Shown here: one piece after another, positions 1 to 7,883 of the stretch
Numbering within the stretch: position 1 is the first letter of the stretch
Layout of the letters: each line of letters starts with the position of its first letter
From: Nocardia seriolae NBRC 15557
GTDB lineage: Bacteria; Actinomycetota; Actinomycetes; Mycobacteriales; Mycobacteriaceae
Length of the DNA stretch: 38,958 nt
NCBI RefSeq assembly: GCF_007990715.1
Contig: NZ_BJWY01000069.1
Span: 1 to 38,958, forward strand
Reading direction: 5' to 3'
Translations under genes and position numbers: made by a program
The notes under the pieces: model-generated
The model's database searches: none
Told to the model about the DNA's origin: nothing
Seen by the model: only the letters and a program-made list of their open reading frames with translations

Positions 1-99
1 CGACACTAGCACCATTCGCCGACCCGCCAGAATGCGCAGCAACCCTATCGTCCAACCCCGTGCGGCGCACGCGGACCTGTCCCCCGCTGCGGCCCGCGC

Positions 100-129
100 T
101 TGCCCGCCCGTCCGAAATCGACTTATAGT
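100..129 (+). promoter_or_regulatory. candidate sigma-70-type promoter upstream of the LLM remnant
   Basis: A good -10 box, TATAGT (124-129), lies 18 bases after a weak -35 match, TTGCCC (100-105). Transcription would start near 136 and leave a leader of about 115 bases before the ATG at 252. The leader contains an 8-bp stem (GAGTGGGC 202-209 with GCCCACTC 222-229) just before the ribosome binding site. Bases 1-99 hold no recognisable gene. The assignment rests on consensus and position only. Confidence 0.4.
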
Positions 130-251
130 GGCCGCAATCCAAGAGATGCTCTCCAGAAGTTGTGCCGCAGAATGAGAGCATCCGCCTCCGGAAGAGGTGC
201 GGAGTGGGCGGCCGAGTTTGTGCCCACTCATACCCTCATGGAGGTAATCCC

Positions 252-773
252 ATGCACATCGGTCTCGGACTTCCCATTTCCGATCCCACCGCCCTGCTCG
301 ACTGGGCGGGCAAACCGTTCGGCACCGACTGCGGCCCGATCGGTCCCGCGCCGCTCTCCCCCGCCGGTCCCGAACTGCTCTTCGGCGGCTTCCAGCCCGC
401 CGCGCTGGATCGCGTCGGCCGTTGGGGCGGTGGCTTTCTCGCGGCCGCCGCGCCCGCGTGGGCCGGTGGGCTCTTCGAGACCGTCCGCCGCTCCTGGACC
501 GACCACGGCCGCCCCGGCGCGCCGCGCATCGTCGCCCAGGTCAATGCCGCGCTCGGCTCGGACGATGTCGTCGCCGATGCCCGCGCGTCGATGGGCGCGT
601 ACTACGAATTCACCGGCATGGCCGAGAAGATGGTCTCCGGCATGTTCACCACACCCGGCGAAATCCGCCACGCCATCGCACAATTCGCTGATCTGGGCGC
701 GGACGAGGTGATGCTCTACTGCTACAGCCGCGACGCCGATCAGGTGGACCGGCTCGCCGAGGTGCTCAGCTGA
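252..773 (+). pseudogene. luciferase-like (LLM-class) monooxygenase remnant with large internal in-frame deletion
   Basis: The ATG at 252 has a strong GGAGGT (240-245) six bases upstream, so it is preferred over an in-frame start at 162. The 173-residue product starts MHIGLGLPISDPTALLDWA, the first strand of an F420/flavin luciferase-like monooxygenase. At about residue 20 it jumps to GPIGPAPLSPAGPELLFGG and the family's usual C-terminal third (VGRWGGGF, VAQVNAALG, FADLGADEVMLYCYS). Full-length relatives are roughly 280-300 residues, so about 110 residues of the middle of the TIM barrel, including most of the cofactor site, appear to be missing while the frame is kept. That makes an active oxidoreductase unlikely. 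It may be a decaying gene or a small repurposed protein. The deletion is inferred from family memory, not from an alignment. The 3' end overlaps the convergent CGNR gene by 8 bases. Confidence 0.65.
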
Positions 774-1302
774 CCGCCTTGCGGGCCCGATAGGCCGCCA
801 CCGCATTGCGATTGGTGCAGGCCGTCGAGCAGTAGCGGCGAGACCGGTTGCGGGACATGTCCAGCACGATGCCCGCGCAGGTCTCGTCGGCGCACAGCGC
901 CAGGCGCGAGAGTTCGTCGGCGCGGATCAAGTCGATCATGGCCACGGCCGTCTCCACGGCGATGCGGACGTCGAGCGGGGCCTGGGCCGGGACGGCGTGG
1001 ATGTGGTAGTCGAGATCGTCGTGGCGGACCAGCCGCGGCACCGCGCGATGCTCGGCCAGAATCGCGTTCACCAGCTCGACCGCGGTGTCGCGGTCGGCGG
1101 TGAGCAGGCGGCGCAACGGCGCGCGCTGGGCGCGGACCGCGGCCAGTTCCGCGGCCGTGCGATTGTGCGCGCCGGTGTAGCGGTGTTTGACGAAGAAGGC
1201 GTCCAGCTGGGCGATCTCGGTCAGCAAGTCCGGAGCCACCGCCGAGTTCACCAATTCGACCGCCGCGGCCATGGACGCCACCGTGTCATCAGCGAAAAGC
1301 AC
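766..1302 (-). CDS. CGNR zinc-finger (ABATE-type) putative transcriptional regulator
   Basis: This is a 178-residue protein with a GTG start at 1302. The N-terminal 120 or so residues match the stress-induced ABATE domain layout (early helical VELVNS segment, then a YHIHAVP segment). Residues from about 135 form the CGNR zinc finger: CADETC, then DMSRNRSRRYCSTACTNR and a basic tail. The four cysteines expected to bind zinc are present, but the motif that names the family reads CTNR rather than CGNR. Such proteins are generally treated as DNA-binding regulators. It is divergent from the EamA exporter with only 39 bases between the two starts, so it may control that exporter. This follows from arrangement only. 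An internal ATG (VASMAAAV) is an alternative start. Confidence 0.8.
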   Translation of the reverse strand: MLFADDTVASMAAAVELVNSAVAPDLLTEIAQLDAFFVKHRYTGAHNRTAAELAAVRAQRAPLRRLLTADRDTAVELVNAILAEHRAVPRLVRHDDLDYHIHAVPAQAPLDVRIAVETAVAMIDLIRADELSRLALCADETCAGIVLDMSRNRSRRYCSTACTNRNAVAAYRARKAVS

Positions 1303-1303
1303 G

Positions 1304-1333
1304 TTGACATATTACACACAGAGCCCTTAGCGT
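1304..1333 (+). promoter_or_regulatory. candidate promoter of the EamA exporter, probably leaderless
   Basis: A perfect -35 TTGACA (1304-1309) sits in the 39-bp gap between the divergent CGNR and EamA genes. An 18-base spacer leads to TAGCGT (1328-1333) as a weak -10. Transcription would start at about 1340, essentially at the EamA ATG (1342), and there is no Shine-Dalgarno sequence before that ATG. A leaderless mRNA, common in actinobacteria, fits. The box lies next to the CGNR start codon, so occupancy could affect both genes. Confidence 0.5.
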
Positions 1334-1341
1334 CATTTGTC

Positions 1342-2295
1342 ATGGCGACTTTGACTCATGACAGGGCGGCGGTGTCACACCGGCTGCGATCCGGTCTCCT
1401 GTGCGCGGCGCTGTCGGCCGCCGCATTCGGACTCTCCGGGCCACTGGCCCGCGGACTCATGGACGCGGGCTGGAGCCCGGCCTCGGTCGTCATCGTGCGC
1501 GTCCTGCTCGGCGCGGCCGTGCTGCTGCCCGCGGCCGTGATGCAACTGCGCGGGGACTGGAATCTGCTGCGCCGCAACACCTCCCTACTGGCCGGATACG
1601 GGCTGCTCGCCGTCGCCTCTGCGCAGCTGGCCTACTTCAATGCCGTCGCGCACATGGCGGTCGGGGTGGCGCTGCTCATCGAATACACCGCACCCATCGC
1701 CGTGGTGGTGTGGCTGTGGCTGCGGCACGCCCAGAAGCCCGGGCGGGCAACCGTGCTCGGCGCGATCATCGGCGCGACCGGGCTGATCCTGGTGCTGAAC
1801 CTGCGGTCCGGGACGCAGACCAGCTGGGTCGGCATCGCCTGGGCGCTGGGCGCGATGGTCGGCGCGGCCGCGTATTTCATCCTGTCGGCGCACGCCGGGG
1901 ACGCGGTGCCGGGCACCGTGCTGGCCACCGGCGGGCTGCTGATCGGCGGGCTCGGCATTCTGGCGGCCGGGCTGGTCGGCATCGTGCCGCTGCACGCCAC
2001 CACCGCACCCGTAGTGTTCCAGGGGTTCACCGTGCCGTGGTGGGTACCGCTGCTCGCGCTGGGCGTGGTGACGGCGTCGATCGCGTACGTCACCGGCATC
2101 GCCGCCACCCGACTGCTAGGTTCCCGGCTCGCCTCCTTCGCCGCGCTCGGCGAGGTGCTGGCCGCCATCCTGTTCTCCTGGGCGCTGCTGGGCCAGACGC
2201 CCGCGCCCATCCAATTGCTGGGCGGCGCTTTGATTCTCGTCGGTGTGGTGTTTGTGCGCCTCGGCGAACCCCGCGACGACCTCTCTGCGCCATAG
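1342..2295 (+). CDS. EamA/DMT-superfamily transporter (putative small-molecule exporter)
   Basis: This is a 317-residue polytopic membrane protein. It shows the two-repeat EamA layout: about ten hydrophobic helices, with a first EamA unit from about residue 15 (SAAAFGLSGPLARGLMDAGW) and a second from about residue 160 (GAMVGAAAYFILS). The second repeat ends in the family-typical FAALGEVLAAILFSWALLGQ followed by GGALILVGVVFV. Members export amino acids, metabolites or drugs across the cytoplasmic membrane. The substrate cannot be read from the sequence. Reading frame is open further upstream, but the ATG at 1342 is chosen because upstream codons run antisense through the CGNR gene and the promoter box lies just before it. 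Confidence 0.85.
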   Translation: MATLTHDRAAVSHRLRSGLLCAALSAAAFGLSGPLARGLMDAGWSPASVVIVRVLLGAAVLLPAAVMQLRGDWNLLRRNTSLLAGYGLLAVASAQLAYFNAVAHMAVGVALLIEYTAPIAVVVWLWLRHAQKPGRATVLGAIIGATGLILVLNLRSGTQTSWVGIAWALGAMVGAAAYFILSAHAGDAVPGTVLATGGLLIGGLGILAAGLVGIVPLHATTAPVVFQGFTVPWWVPLLALGVVTASIAYVTGIAATRLLGSRLASFAALGEVLAAILFSWALLGQTPAPIQLLGGALILVGVVFVRLGEPRDDLSAP

Positions 2296-2372
2296 CCCTT
2301 CACATCTCGAGTTGATAACGGTAGTTTGTCGCAAATGTCGGGGAACTCGTCCATCACTCAAGAGAAGCCACC

Positions 2373-3083
2373 ATGGGTATAACCAAATACGTAGCGCCCG
2401 CCCTGCTTTGCCTGACCGCCACCACCGTCGCCGGTACCGCGACCGCCGAACCGGTCCAGGCCCCCGCGCAGCCCGCCCTCCAGATCAAGGGCACCGACCA
2501 CAATGTCGGCTACGACGTGGCTCTCTCCGCCGATCACCGCGCCGCGGTCAGCACCGTGCAGGCCGGTCACTTCCTCGCCACCTGGGACGGCGAGGCCGTC
2601 ATCGTCACCGATGACGACGGCGTGCTCGTCTCCACCATTCCCCTGAAGTACGACATCGACGGCAAGACAGCCGAATTCGCCGCGAAGATCGATCAGGACA
2701 ACCACCGCCTGACCCTCGCCCCCGTCGCCGAATCCGACACCCCCGTCCGCAATATCGATGCCCAGCAGCACTTCTTCGACGTCGTCCAGGCCAATCTCCC
2801 CGCGGTGGCCACCGGCGCGGCCATCGGCGCCACCATCGGCTTCATCGCCGGTTTCCCCCTCGGCCTGTTCGTCGTCGACTTCATCACCACCCCACTGCTG
2901 GCCGTGGTCGGCGGCGTGATCGGCGGGGCCATCGGGCTCCAGATGTCCGGCGGCCAAGAGGCTTCCGACGCGGCCCTGAATTACCTCGACTCCATGGTCC
3001 CCGGCACGGGCAATGTCTTCCGCCCGGTCTTCGCCGCCCTGCCCACCGAGCTACCGGCACTCCCCACCCTCCCGGCGAACTGA
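2373..3083 (+). CDS. secreted protein with glycine-zipper-like segment, function unknown
   Basis: This is a 236-residue protein. Residues 1-25 form a clear Sec signal peptide ending TATAEP (cleavage after TATA). A soluble stretch with a beta-rich look follows (YDVALSADHRAAVSTVQAGHF, WDGEAVIVTDDDG). At about residues 148-195 there is a Gly/Ala-rich hydrophobic region (ATGAAIGATIGFIAGFPLG, then VVGGVIGGAIGL), which resembles glycine-zipper segments that pack in membranes. The Pro-rich C-terminus has LPTELPALPTLPAN. I recall similar proteins as lineage-specific in Nocardia, with no assigned function. A GAGAAGC before the ATG is a plausible ribosome binding site. It could be an envelope-associated protein. 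Confidence 0.75.
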   Translation: MGITKYVAPALLCLTATTVAGTATAEPVQAPAQPALQIKGTDHNVGYDVALSADHRAAVSTVQAGHFLATWDGEAVIVTDDDGVLVSTIPLKYDIDGKTAEFAAKIDQDNHRLTLAPVAESDTPVRNIDAQQHFFDVVQANLPAVATGAAIGATIGFIAGFPLGLFVVDFITTPLLAVVGGVIGGAIGLQMSGGQEASDAALNYLDSMVPGTGNVFRPVFAALPTELPALPTLPAN

Positions 3084-3104
3084 TCCCGGCCCCAACGTAA
3101 TTCG

Positions 3105-3129
3105 GCCCGCGCTCGAGCTGAGCGCGGGC
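3105..3129 (+). terminator. hairpin between convergent genes
   Basis: GCCCGCGCTC (3105-3114) pairs perfectly with GAGCGCGGGC (3120-3129) around a 5-base loop. It lies 21 bases after the stop of the secreted protein and 19 bases beyond the end of the convergent Uma2 gene, so it could serve both. It has no U-tract, as is common for GC-rich actinobacterial terminators. Confidence 0.55.
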
Positions 3130-3147
3130 GGTCGGGTGAATCCCGAA

Positions 3148-3744
3148 CTACCAGGTCACCTCTGGCAGTTCGATGTCGATAGGGAACGGACGATCGACCT
3201 TGACCCGGCCGCGATGGACACCGGTCGGCGAATATCCGCCTTCCGGCAGCAACTCGAAGGTGTAGACGACGATCGCATCGTCTTCGTTCTCGACGCGCCA
3301 GAAACACTTGATACCCACGTCGGCATACTGCGCGGGACGAAGCTTCCGGTCCTTCGTTTTCGTGCCCGGAGACATCACCTCAACCGCAAGAAATACGTCC
3401 TCCGGCTCGAAAACCAGGCTGCTGGGGCCTACGACTTCGCGCGAAACGACAAGAACATCCGGCACCGGCACGCTCGAGCCGATATTGATTCCCTGCTCGG
3501 AGCCCACGACGAAATCGCGTGGCGCTATGGCACGTAGCGCATGTTTGAGGATGTCGATGACTTCGTTGTGCCAATGCGTGGCGGGAGCCATCATCACGAC
3601 TTCACCGTCCAGCAACTCGAAGCTGCCATCGACAACTTCTATCAGACGCGGCAGGTCGGCGGCGGTGAATCCACCGGGAGGGGTCGTCGGCAACAGCACC
3701 ATGCGGCCTCGGATCGGCTCGTCGATGTGCTGAGCAGCGGTCAT
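3148..3744 (-). CDS. Uma2-family (DUF820, PD-(D/E)XK-like) putative endonuclease
   Basis: This 198-residue protein has the Uma2/DUF820 architecture: an N-terminal TAADLPRLIEVVDGSFELLDGE segment, then the core VPVPDVLVVS and VFLAVEVMSPGTKTKDR. In that core Asp and Glu (PDVL and VEVMS) followed by Lys match the PD-(D/E)XK nuclease fold. These are abundant in cyanobacteria and actinobacteria, often in multiple copies, and their biological role is unsettled. ATG 3744 is preferred to an in-frame TTG at 3762, which falls nearly in the rpoC terminator stem. The gene follows rpoC on the same strand but is separated from it by a 36-bp palindrome, so it is probably transcribed separately. No neighbouring toxin, methylase or phage gene supports a defence role. 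Confidence 0.8.
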   Translation of the reverse strand: MTAAQHIDEPIRGRMVLLPTTPPGGFTAADLPRLIEVVDGSFELLDGEVVMMAPATHWHNEVIDILKHALRAIAPRDFVVGSEQGINIGSSVPVPDVLVVSREVVGPSSLVFEPEDVFLAVEVMSPGTKTKDRKLRPAQYADVGIKCFWRVENEDDAIVVYTFELLPEGGYSPTGVHRGRVKVDRPFPIDIELPEVTW

Positions 3745-3767
3745 ACCAGCAGGGTACCGCAAACGGC

Positions 3768-3803
3768 ATTCGGCCCCCGTTCCGATCGGAACGGGGGCCG
3801 AAT
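3768..3803 (-). terminator. perfect 36-bp palindrome, rpoB-rpoC terminator
   Basis: Two 18-base arms, ATTCGGCCCCCGTTCCGA (3768-3785) and its exact reverse complement (3786-3803), meet without a spacer. In RNA the central GATC-containing bases would form the loop. It starts 20 bases after the rpoC stop codon. The flanks have little U-richness, so it is a GC-type terminator, possibly acting in both directions. The uncommon perfection of the palindrome is discussed in the findings. Confidence 0.75.
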
Positions 3804-3823
3804 TCTATTGCCTGGCTACGAGC

Positions 3824-6800
3824 TTAGCGGTAGTCGCTGAAGCCGTAGTCGTCCAGCGGCACCGCGGCACCGGTGGAGGTGCCGAAGCCGTCCGGGCTGT
3901 AGTAGCTGTCGTCGTAGGACGGGACAGCGTACGCGGCCTGGCGCGCCTCTTCGGTGGGCTGAACCTGGATGTTGCGGTACCGGTTGATACCGGTACCGGC
4001 CGGGATCAGCTTACCGATGATCACGTTCTCCTTCAGGCCGATCAGCTTGTCGGAGCGGCAGTTGATCGCGGCATCCGTGAGCACGCGGGTGGTCTCCTGG
4101 AAGGAGGCCGCCGACAGCCACGAATCGGTCGCGAGCGACGCCTTGGTGATACCCATCAGCACCGGACGACCCGAGGCGGGCTCTCCACCCTCCGCGACCA
4201 CGCGGCGGTTGGAGGACTCGAACTCGGCGCGCTCCACCAGCGAACCCGGGAGGAACTCGGTCGCACCCGAATCGATGATGGTGACGCGGCGCAGCATCTG
4301 GCGGACGATCACCTCGATGTGCTTGTCGTGGATGGACACACCCTGCGAGCGGTACACCTCCTGGACCTCGTGGACCAGGTGGATCTGCACCTGACGCGGG
4401 CCCATCACGCGCAGCACCTCGTGCGGATCGGCCGAGCCCTCGAGCAGCTGCTGGCCGACTTCCACGTGGTCGCCGTCCGCGAGCAGACGCTCGGAACCGT
4501 CCTCGTGCTTGAACACCCGCAGGCGCTGACGCTTCGACAGCTTGTCGTACAGGACCTCGTCCGACCCGTCGTCCGGGATGATCGTGATCTTGTAGAAGCG
4601 GTCGTCGTCCTCGAGCCGCACGCGACCCGACACCTCGGCGATGGGGGCCTTGCCCTTGGGCACACGAGCCTCGAAGAGCTCCTGCACGCGGGGCAGACCA
4701 CCCGTGATGTCGTCACCGGCGACACCACCCTGGTGGAAGGTACGCATGGTCAGCTGGGTACCGGGCTCACCGATGGACTGGGCGGCGACGATACCGACGG
4801 CCTCGCCGATGTCCACCAGCTTGCCGGTCGCCATCGAGCGGCCGTAGCAGGTGGCGCACACGCCGGTACCGGTGGTGCAGGTCAGCACGGAGCGGACCTT
4901 CACCTCGGTGATGCCGGCGTCGAGCAGCGCCTCCAGGGCGGGATCGCCCAGGTCGTGGCCCTTCTCGACAATGACGTTGCCCTTGGCGTCGACCGCGTCG
5001 GTGGCCAGCGTACGAGCGTAGGTGCTGGTCTCCACGTGGGCGTCACGGATGAGCGAGCCGTCGGCCTGCTTCTCCGCGATCGGCACCACGATGCCGCGCT
5101 CGGTGCCACAGTCGGTCTCGCGCACGATGACGTCCTGCGACACGTCCACCAGACGACGGGTCAGGTAACCCGAGTCGGCGGTGCGAAGCGCGGTGTCGGC
5201 CAGACCCTTTCGCGCACCGTGGGTGTTGATGAAGTACTCCAGAACCGTCAGGCCCTCACGGAAGGAGGACTTGATCGGCTGCGGGATGAACTCACCCTTC
5301 GGGTTGGTCACCAGACCCTTCATGCCCGCGAGGGTACGAGTCTGGGTGAAGTTACCCGTGGCGCCCGAGTCGACGATCGTGATGATCGGGTTGTCGGCCG
5401 GGTAGTGCGCGCGCAGCGCCTTACCGACCTCTTCGGTCGCTTCCTGCCAGATCTTGACCAGGGCGTTGTTGCGCTCCTGGTGATCGAGCGCACCACGCTG
5501 GTACTTCTTCTCGATCTGATCGGCCTGCGCGTCGTAACGCGCCATGATCTCGGCCTTCTCGGTCGGCACGAGCACGTCCGACATGGAGACCGTGACGCCC
5601 GAACGCGTGGCCCAGTAGAAGCCCGAGTCCTTGAGCTTGTCGACGGTCTGCGCGACCACGATCATCGGGTAGCGCTCGGCCAGATCGTTGATGATCGCGG
5701 CCTGACGCTTCTTCGGCATCGGCTCGTCGATGAACGCGTAGTCCGCCGGGAGCAGATCGTTGAACAGCACCCGGCCCAGCGTGGTCTTGGTGATCCACGC
5801 GTCGCCGCGCTGCCAGCCGTTCGGGAACAGCTCGGCCTCGACGTCCTTGGGCGGACGCTGGTTGGTCAGCCGGATCTTGATCAGCGAACGCACGGTCAGC
5901 TCGGCGCGGTCGACGGCCATCTGCGCCTCGGCGGGCGAGGAGTAGACGCCGAACTCCGGCGCGTCCTTGGTGGCCGCCCGGTACTCGCCCTTCGCGCCCT
6001 CTTCCAGGCGGGTCAGGTAGTACAGACCGGTCACCATGTCCAGACGCGGCATGGCGAGCGGACGACCCGAGGCCGGCGACAGGATGTTGTTCGAGGACAG
6101 CATCAGGATGCGGGCCTCGGCCTGCGCCTCCGCCGACAGCGGCAGGTGCACGGCCATCTGGTCACCGTCGAAGTCGGCGTTGAACGCCTCACACACCAGC
6201 GGGTGCAGCTGGATGGCCTTGCCCTCGACCAGCAGCGGCTCGAAGGCCTGGATACCCAGGCGGTGCAGGGTGGGCGCACGGTTCAGCAGCACCGGGTGCT
6301 CGGCGATGACCTCTTCGAGGACATCCCACACCTGGGGACGCTGACGCTCGACCATCCGCTTGGCGGACTTGATGTTCTGCGCGTGGTTCAGGTCGACCAG
6401 ACGCTTCATGACGAACGGCTTGAACAGCTCGAGCGCCATCAGCTTGGGCAGACCGCACTGGTGCAGCTTCAGCTGCGGGCCGACCACGATGACCGAACGG
6501 CCCGAGTAGTCGACACGCTTTCCGAGCAGGTTCTGACGGAAACGACCCTGCTTGCCCTTGAGCAGATCGCTCAGCGACTTCAGCGGGCGGTTACCCGGAC
6601 CGGTGACCGGACGGCCGCGACGGCCGTTGTCGAACAGCGCGTCCACCGACTCCTGAAGCATGCGCTTCTCGTTGTTCACGATGATCTCGGGCGCACCCAG
6701 ATCGATCAGTCGCTTCAAACGGTTGTTGCGGTTGATGACGCGGCGGTACAGGTCGTTCAGGTCGGAGGTCGCGAAGCGGCCACCGTCCAGCTGCACCATC

Positions 6801-7777
6801 GGGCGCAGCTCCGGCGGGATCACCGGCACGGCGTCGAGGACCATGCCCATCGGCGAGTTGCCGTTGGTCTGGAACGCGGCGACGACCTTCAGACGCTTCA
6901 GCGCGCGAAGCTTCTTCTGGCCCTTGCCCGTACGAATGGTCTCGCGCAGGTTCTCGGCCTCGGCGTCGATGTCGAAGGTCTCCATGAGCTTCTGGATCGC
7001 CTCGGCACCCATGGCGCCCGTGAAGTACTCGCCGTAGCGGTCCTGCAGCTCGCGGTAGATCACCTCGTCGATGATCAGCTGCTTCTTGGCCAGCTTGGTG
7101 AAGGTGGTCCAGATCTCGTCGAGCCGGTCCAGCTCACGCTGGGCGCGGTCGCGCAGCTGACGCATCTCGCGCTCGCCGCCGTCCTTGACCTTGCGGCGGA
7201 CGTCGGACTTGGCGCCCTCGGCCTCCAGCTCGGCCAGGTCGGCTTCCAGCTTCTGGGCGCGGGCCTCGAGATCGGCGTCGCGCTGGTCGGCGACGGTCTT
7301 CTTCTCGACCTCCATCTCCGCCTCGAGCGTGGACAGCTCGTTGTGACGCAGCTCGTCATCGACGGCCGTGATCACGTACGCGGCGAAGTAGATGATCTTC
7401 TCGAGATCCTTCGGCGCCAGGTCGAGCAGGTAGCCCAGGCGCGACGGGACACCCTTGAAGTACCAGATGTGGGTGACCGGGGCGGCCAGCTCGATGTGGC
7501 CCATGCGCTCACGACGCACCTTGGCGCGCGTCACCTCGACACCACAGCGCTCACAGATGATGCCCTTGAAGCGGACGCGCTTGTACTTACCGCAGTAGCA
7601 CTCCCAGTCCCGGGTGGGACCGAAGATCTTCTCGCAGAAGAGGCCGTCCTTCTCCGGCTTCAGCGTGCGGTAGTTGATGGTCTCCGGCTTCTTGACCTCG
7701 CCGAAAGACCAGTTACGAATGTCTTCGGCGGAGGCCAGGCCGATCCGGAGTTCATCGAAGAAGTTGACGTCTAGCAC
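3824..7777 (-). CDS. rpoC: DNA-directed RNA polymerase subunit beta-prime
   Basis: This is the catalytic subunit of RNA polymerase, 1317 residues, the usual actinobacterial length. The start is GTG at 7777, preceded by GGAAG in the gap to rpoB and followed by MLDVNFFDELRIGLA. Near residues 60-78 the N-terminal zinc ribbon has four cysteines (CYCGKYKRVRFKGIICERC). The magnesium-binding NADFDGD spans residues 533-539, with Asp535, 537 and 539 in the same numbering as M. tuberculosis. The second zinc site (CGTERG, later CTTGTGVCATC) and the bridge-helix/trigger-loop region are intact. The C-terminus ends YGFSDYR. It is co-transcribed with rpoB across a 106-base gap that contains a hairpin, and is followed by a strong palindromic terminator. 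No insertion or frame disruption was seen. Confidence 0.99.
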   Translation of the reverse strand: MLDVNFFDELRIGLASAEDIRNWSFGEVKKPETINYRTLKPEKDGLFCEKIFGPTRDWECYCGKYKRVRFKGIICERCGVEVTRAKVRRERMGHIELAAPVTHIWYFKGVPSRLGYLLDLAPKDLEKIIYFAAYVITAVDDELRHNELSTLEAEMEVEKKTVADQRDADLEARAQKLEADLAELEAEGAKSDVRRKVKDGGEREMRQLRDRAQRELDRLDEIWTTFTKLAKKQLIIDEVIYRELQDRYGEYFTGAMGAEAIQKLMETFDIDAEAENLRETIRTGKGQKKLRALKRLKVVAAFQTNGNSPMGMVLDAVPVIPPELRPMVQLDGGRFATSDLNDLYRRVINRNNRLKRLIDLGAPEIIVNNEKRMLQESVDALFDNGRRGRPVTGPGNRPLKSLSDLLKGKQGRFRQNLLGKRVDYSGRSVIVVGPQLKLHQCGLPKLMALELFKPFVMKRLVDLNHAQNIKSAKRMVERQRPQVWDVLEEVIAEHPVLLNRAPTLHRLGIQAFEPLLVEGKAIQLHPLVCEAFNADFDGDQMAVHLPLSAEAQAEARILMLSSNNILSPASGRPLAMPRLDMVTGLYYLTRLEEGAKGEYRAATKDAPEFGVYSSPAEAQMAVDRAELTVRSLIKIRLTNQRPPKDVEAELFPNGWQRGDAWITKTTLGRVLFNDLLPADYAFIDEPMPKKRQAAIINDLAERYPMIVVAQTVDKLKDSGFYWATRSGVTVSMSDVLVPTEKAEIMARYDAQADQIEKKYQRGALDHQERNNALVKIWQEATEEVGKALRAHYPADNPIITIVDSGATGNFTQTRTLAGMKGLVTNPKGEFIPQPIKSSFREGLTVLEYFINTHGARKGLADTALRTADSGYLTRRLVDVSQDVIVRETDCGTERGIVVPIAEKQADGSLIRDAHVETSTYARTLATDAVDAKGNVIVEKGHDLGDPALEALLDAGITEVKVRSVLTCTTGTGVCATCYGRSMATGKLVDIGEAVGIVAAQSIGEPGTQLTMRTFHQGGVAGDDITGGLPRVQELFEARVPKGKAPIAEVSGRVRLEDDDRFYKITIIPDDGSDEVLYDKLSKRQRLRVFKHEDGSERLLADGDHVEVGQQLLEGSADPHEVLRVMGPRQVQIHLVHEVQEVYRSQGVSIHDKHIEVIVRQMLRRVTIIDSGATEFLPGSLVERAEFESSNRRVVAEGGEPASGRPVLMGITKASLATDSWLSAASFQETTRVLTDAAINCRSDKLIGLKENVIIGKLIPAGTGINRYRNIQVQPTEEARQAAYAVPSYDDSYYSPDGFGTSTGAAVPLDDYGFSDYR

Positions 7778-7835
7778 GTAACTTCCTTTCCCCTGTTCGG
7801 GTTGAGTATGAGCAAAAGTTCGCTAAATCCGTTGC

Positions 7836-7872
7836 CCGGGAAGGCGACTCGAAAATGAACCGGCCTTCCCGG
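7836..7872 (-). promoter_or_regulatory. hairpin in the rpoB-rpoC intergenic spacer
   Basis: CCGGGAAGGC (7836-7845) pairs with GCCTTCCCGG (7863-7872) across a 17-base loop, starting 11 bases downstream of the rpoB stop. A 10-bp stem here could be an mRNA processing or stability element, or a weak attenuator that sets the rpoC to rpoB ratio. Function is inferred from position only. Confidence 0.5.
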
Positions 7873-7883
7873 ACCGATCGCTC

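Noticed and set aside
4319..7774. 1151-codon open frame on the plus strand opposite rpoC
   Set aside because: It is exactly antisense to rpoC, with composition dominated by Leu/Asp/Gly/Val/Arg from complementary G/C-ending codons. It has no family resemblance. It is a shadow of a highly biased gene.
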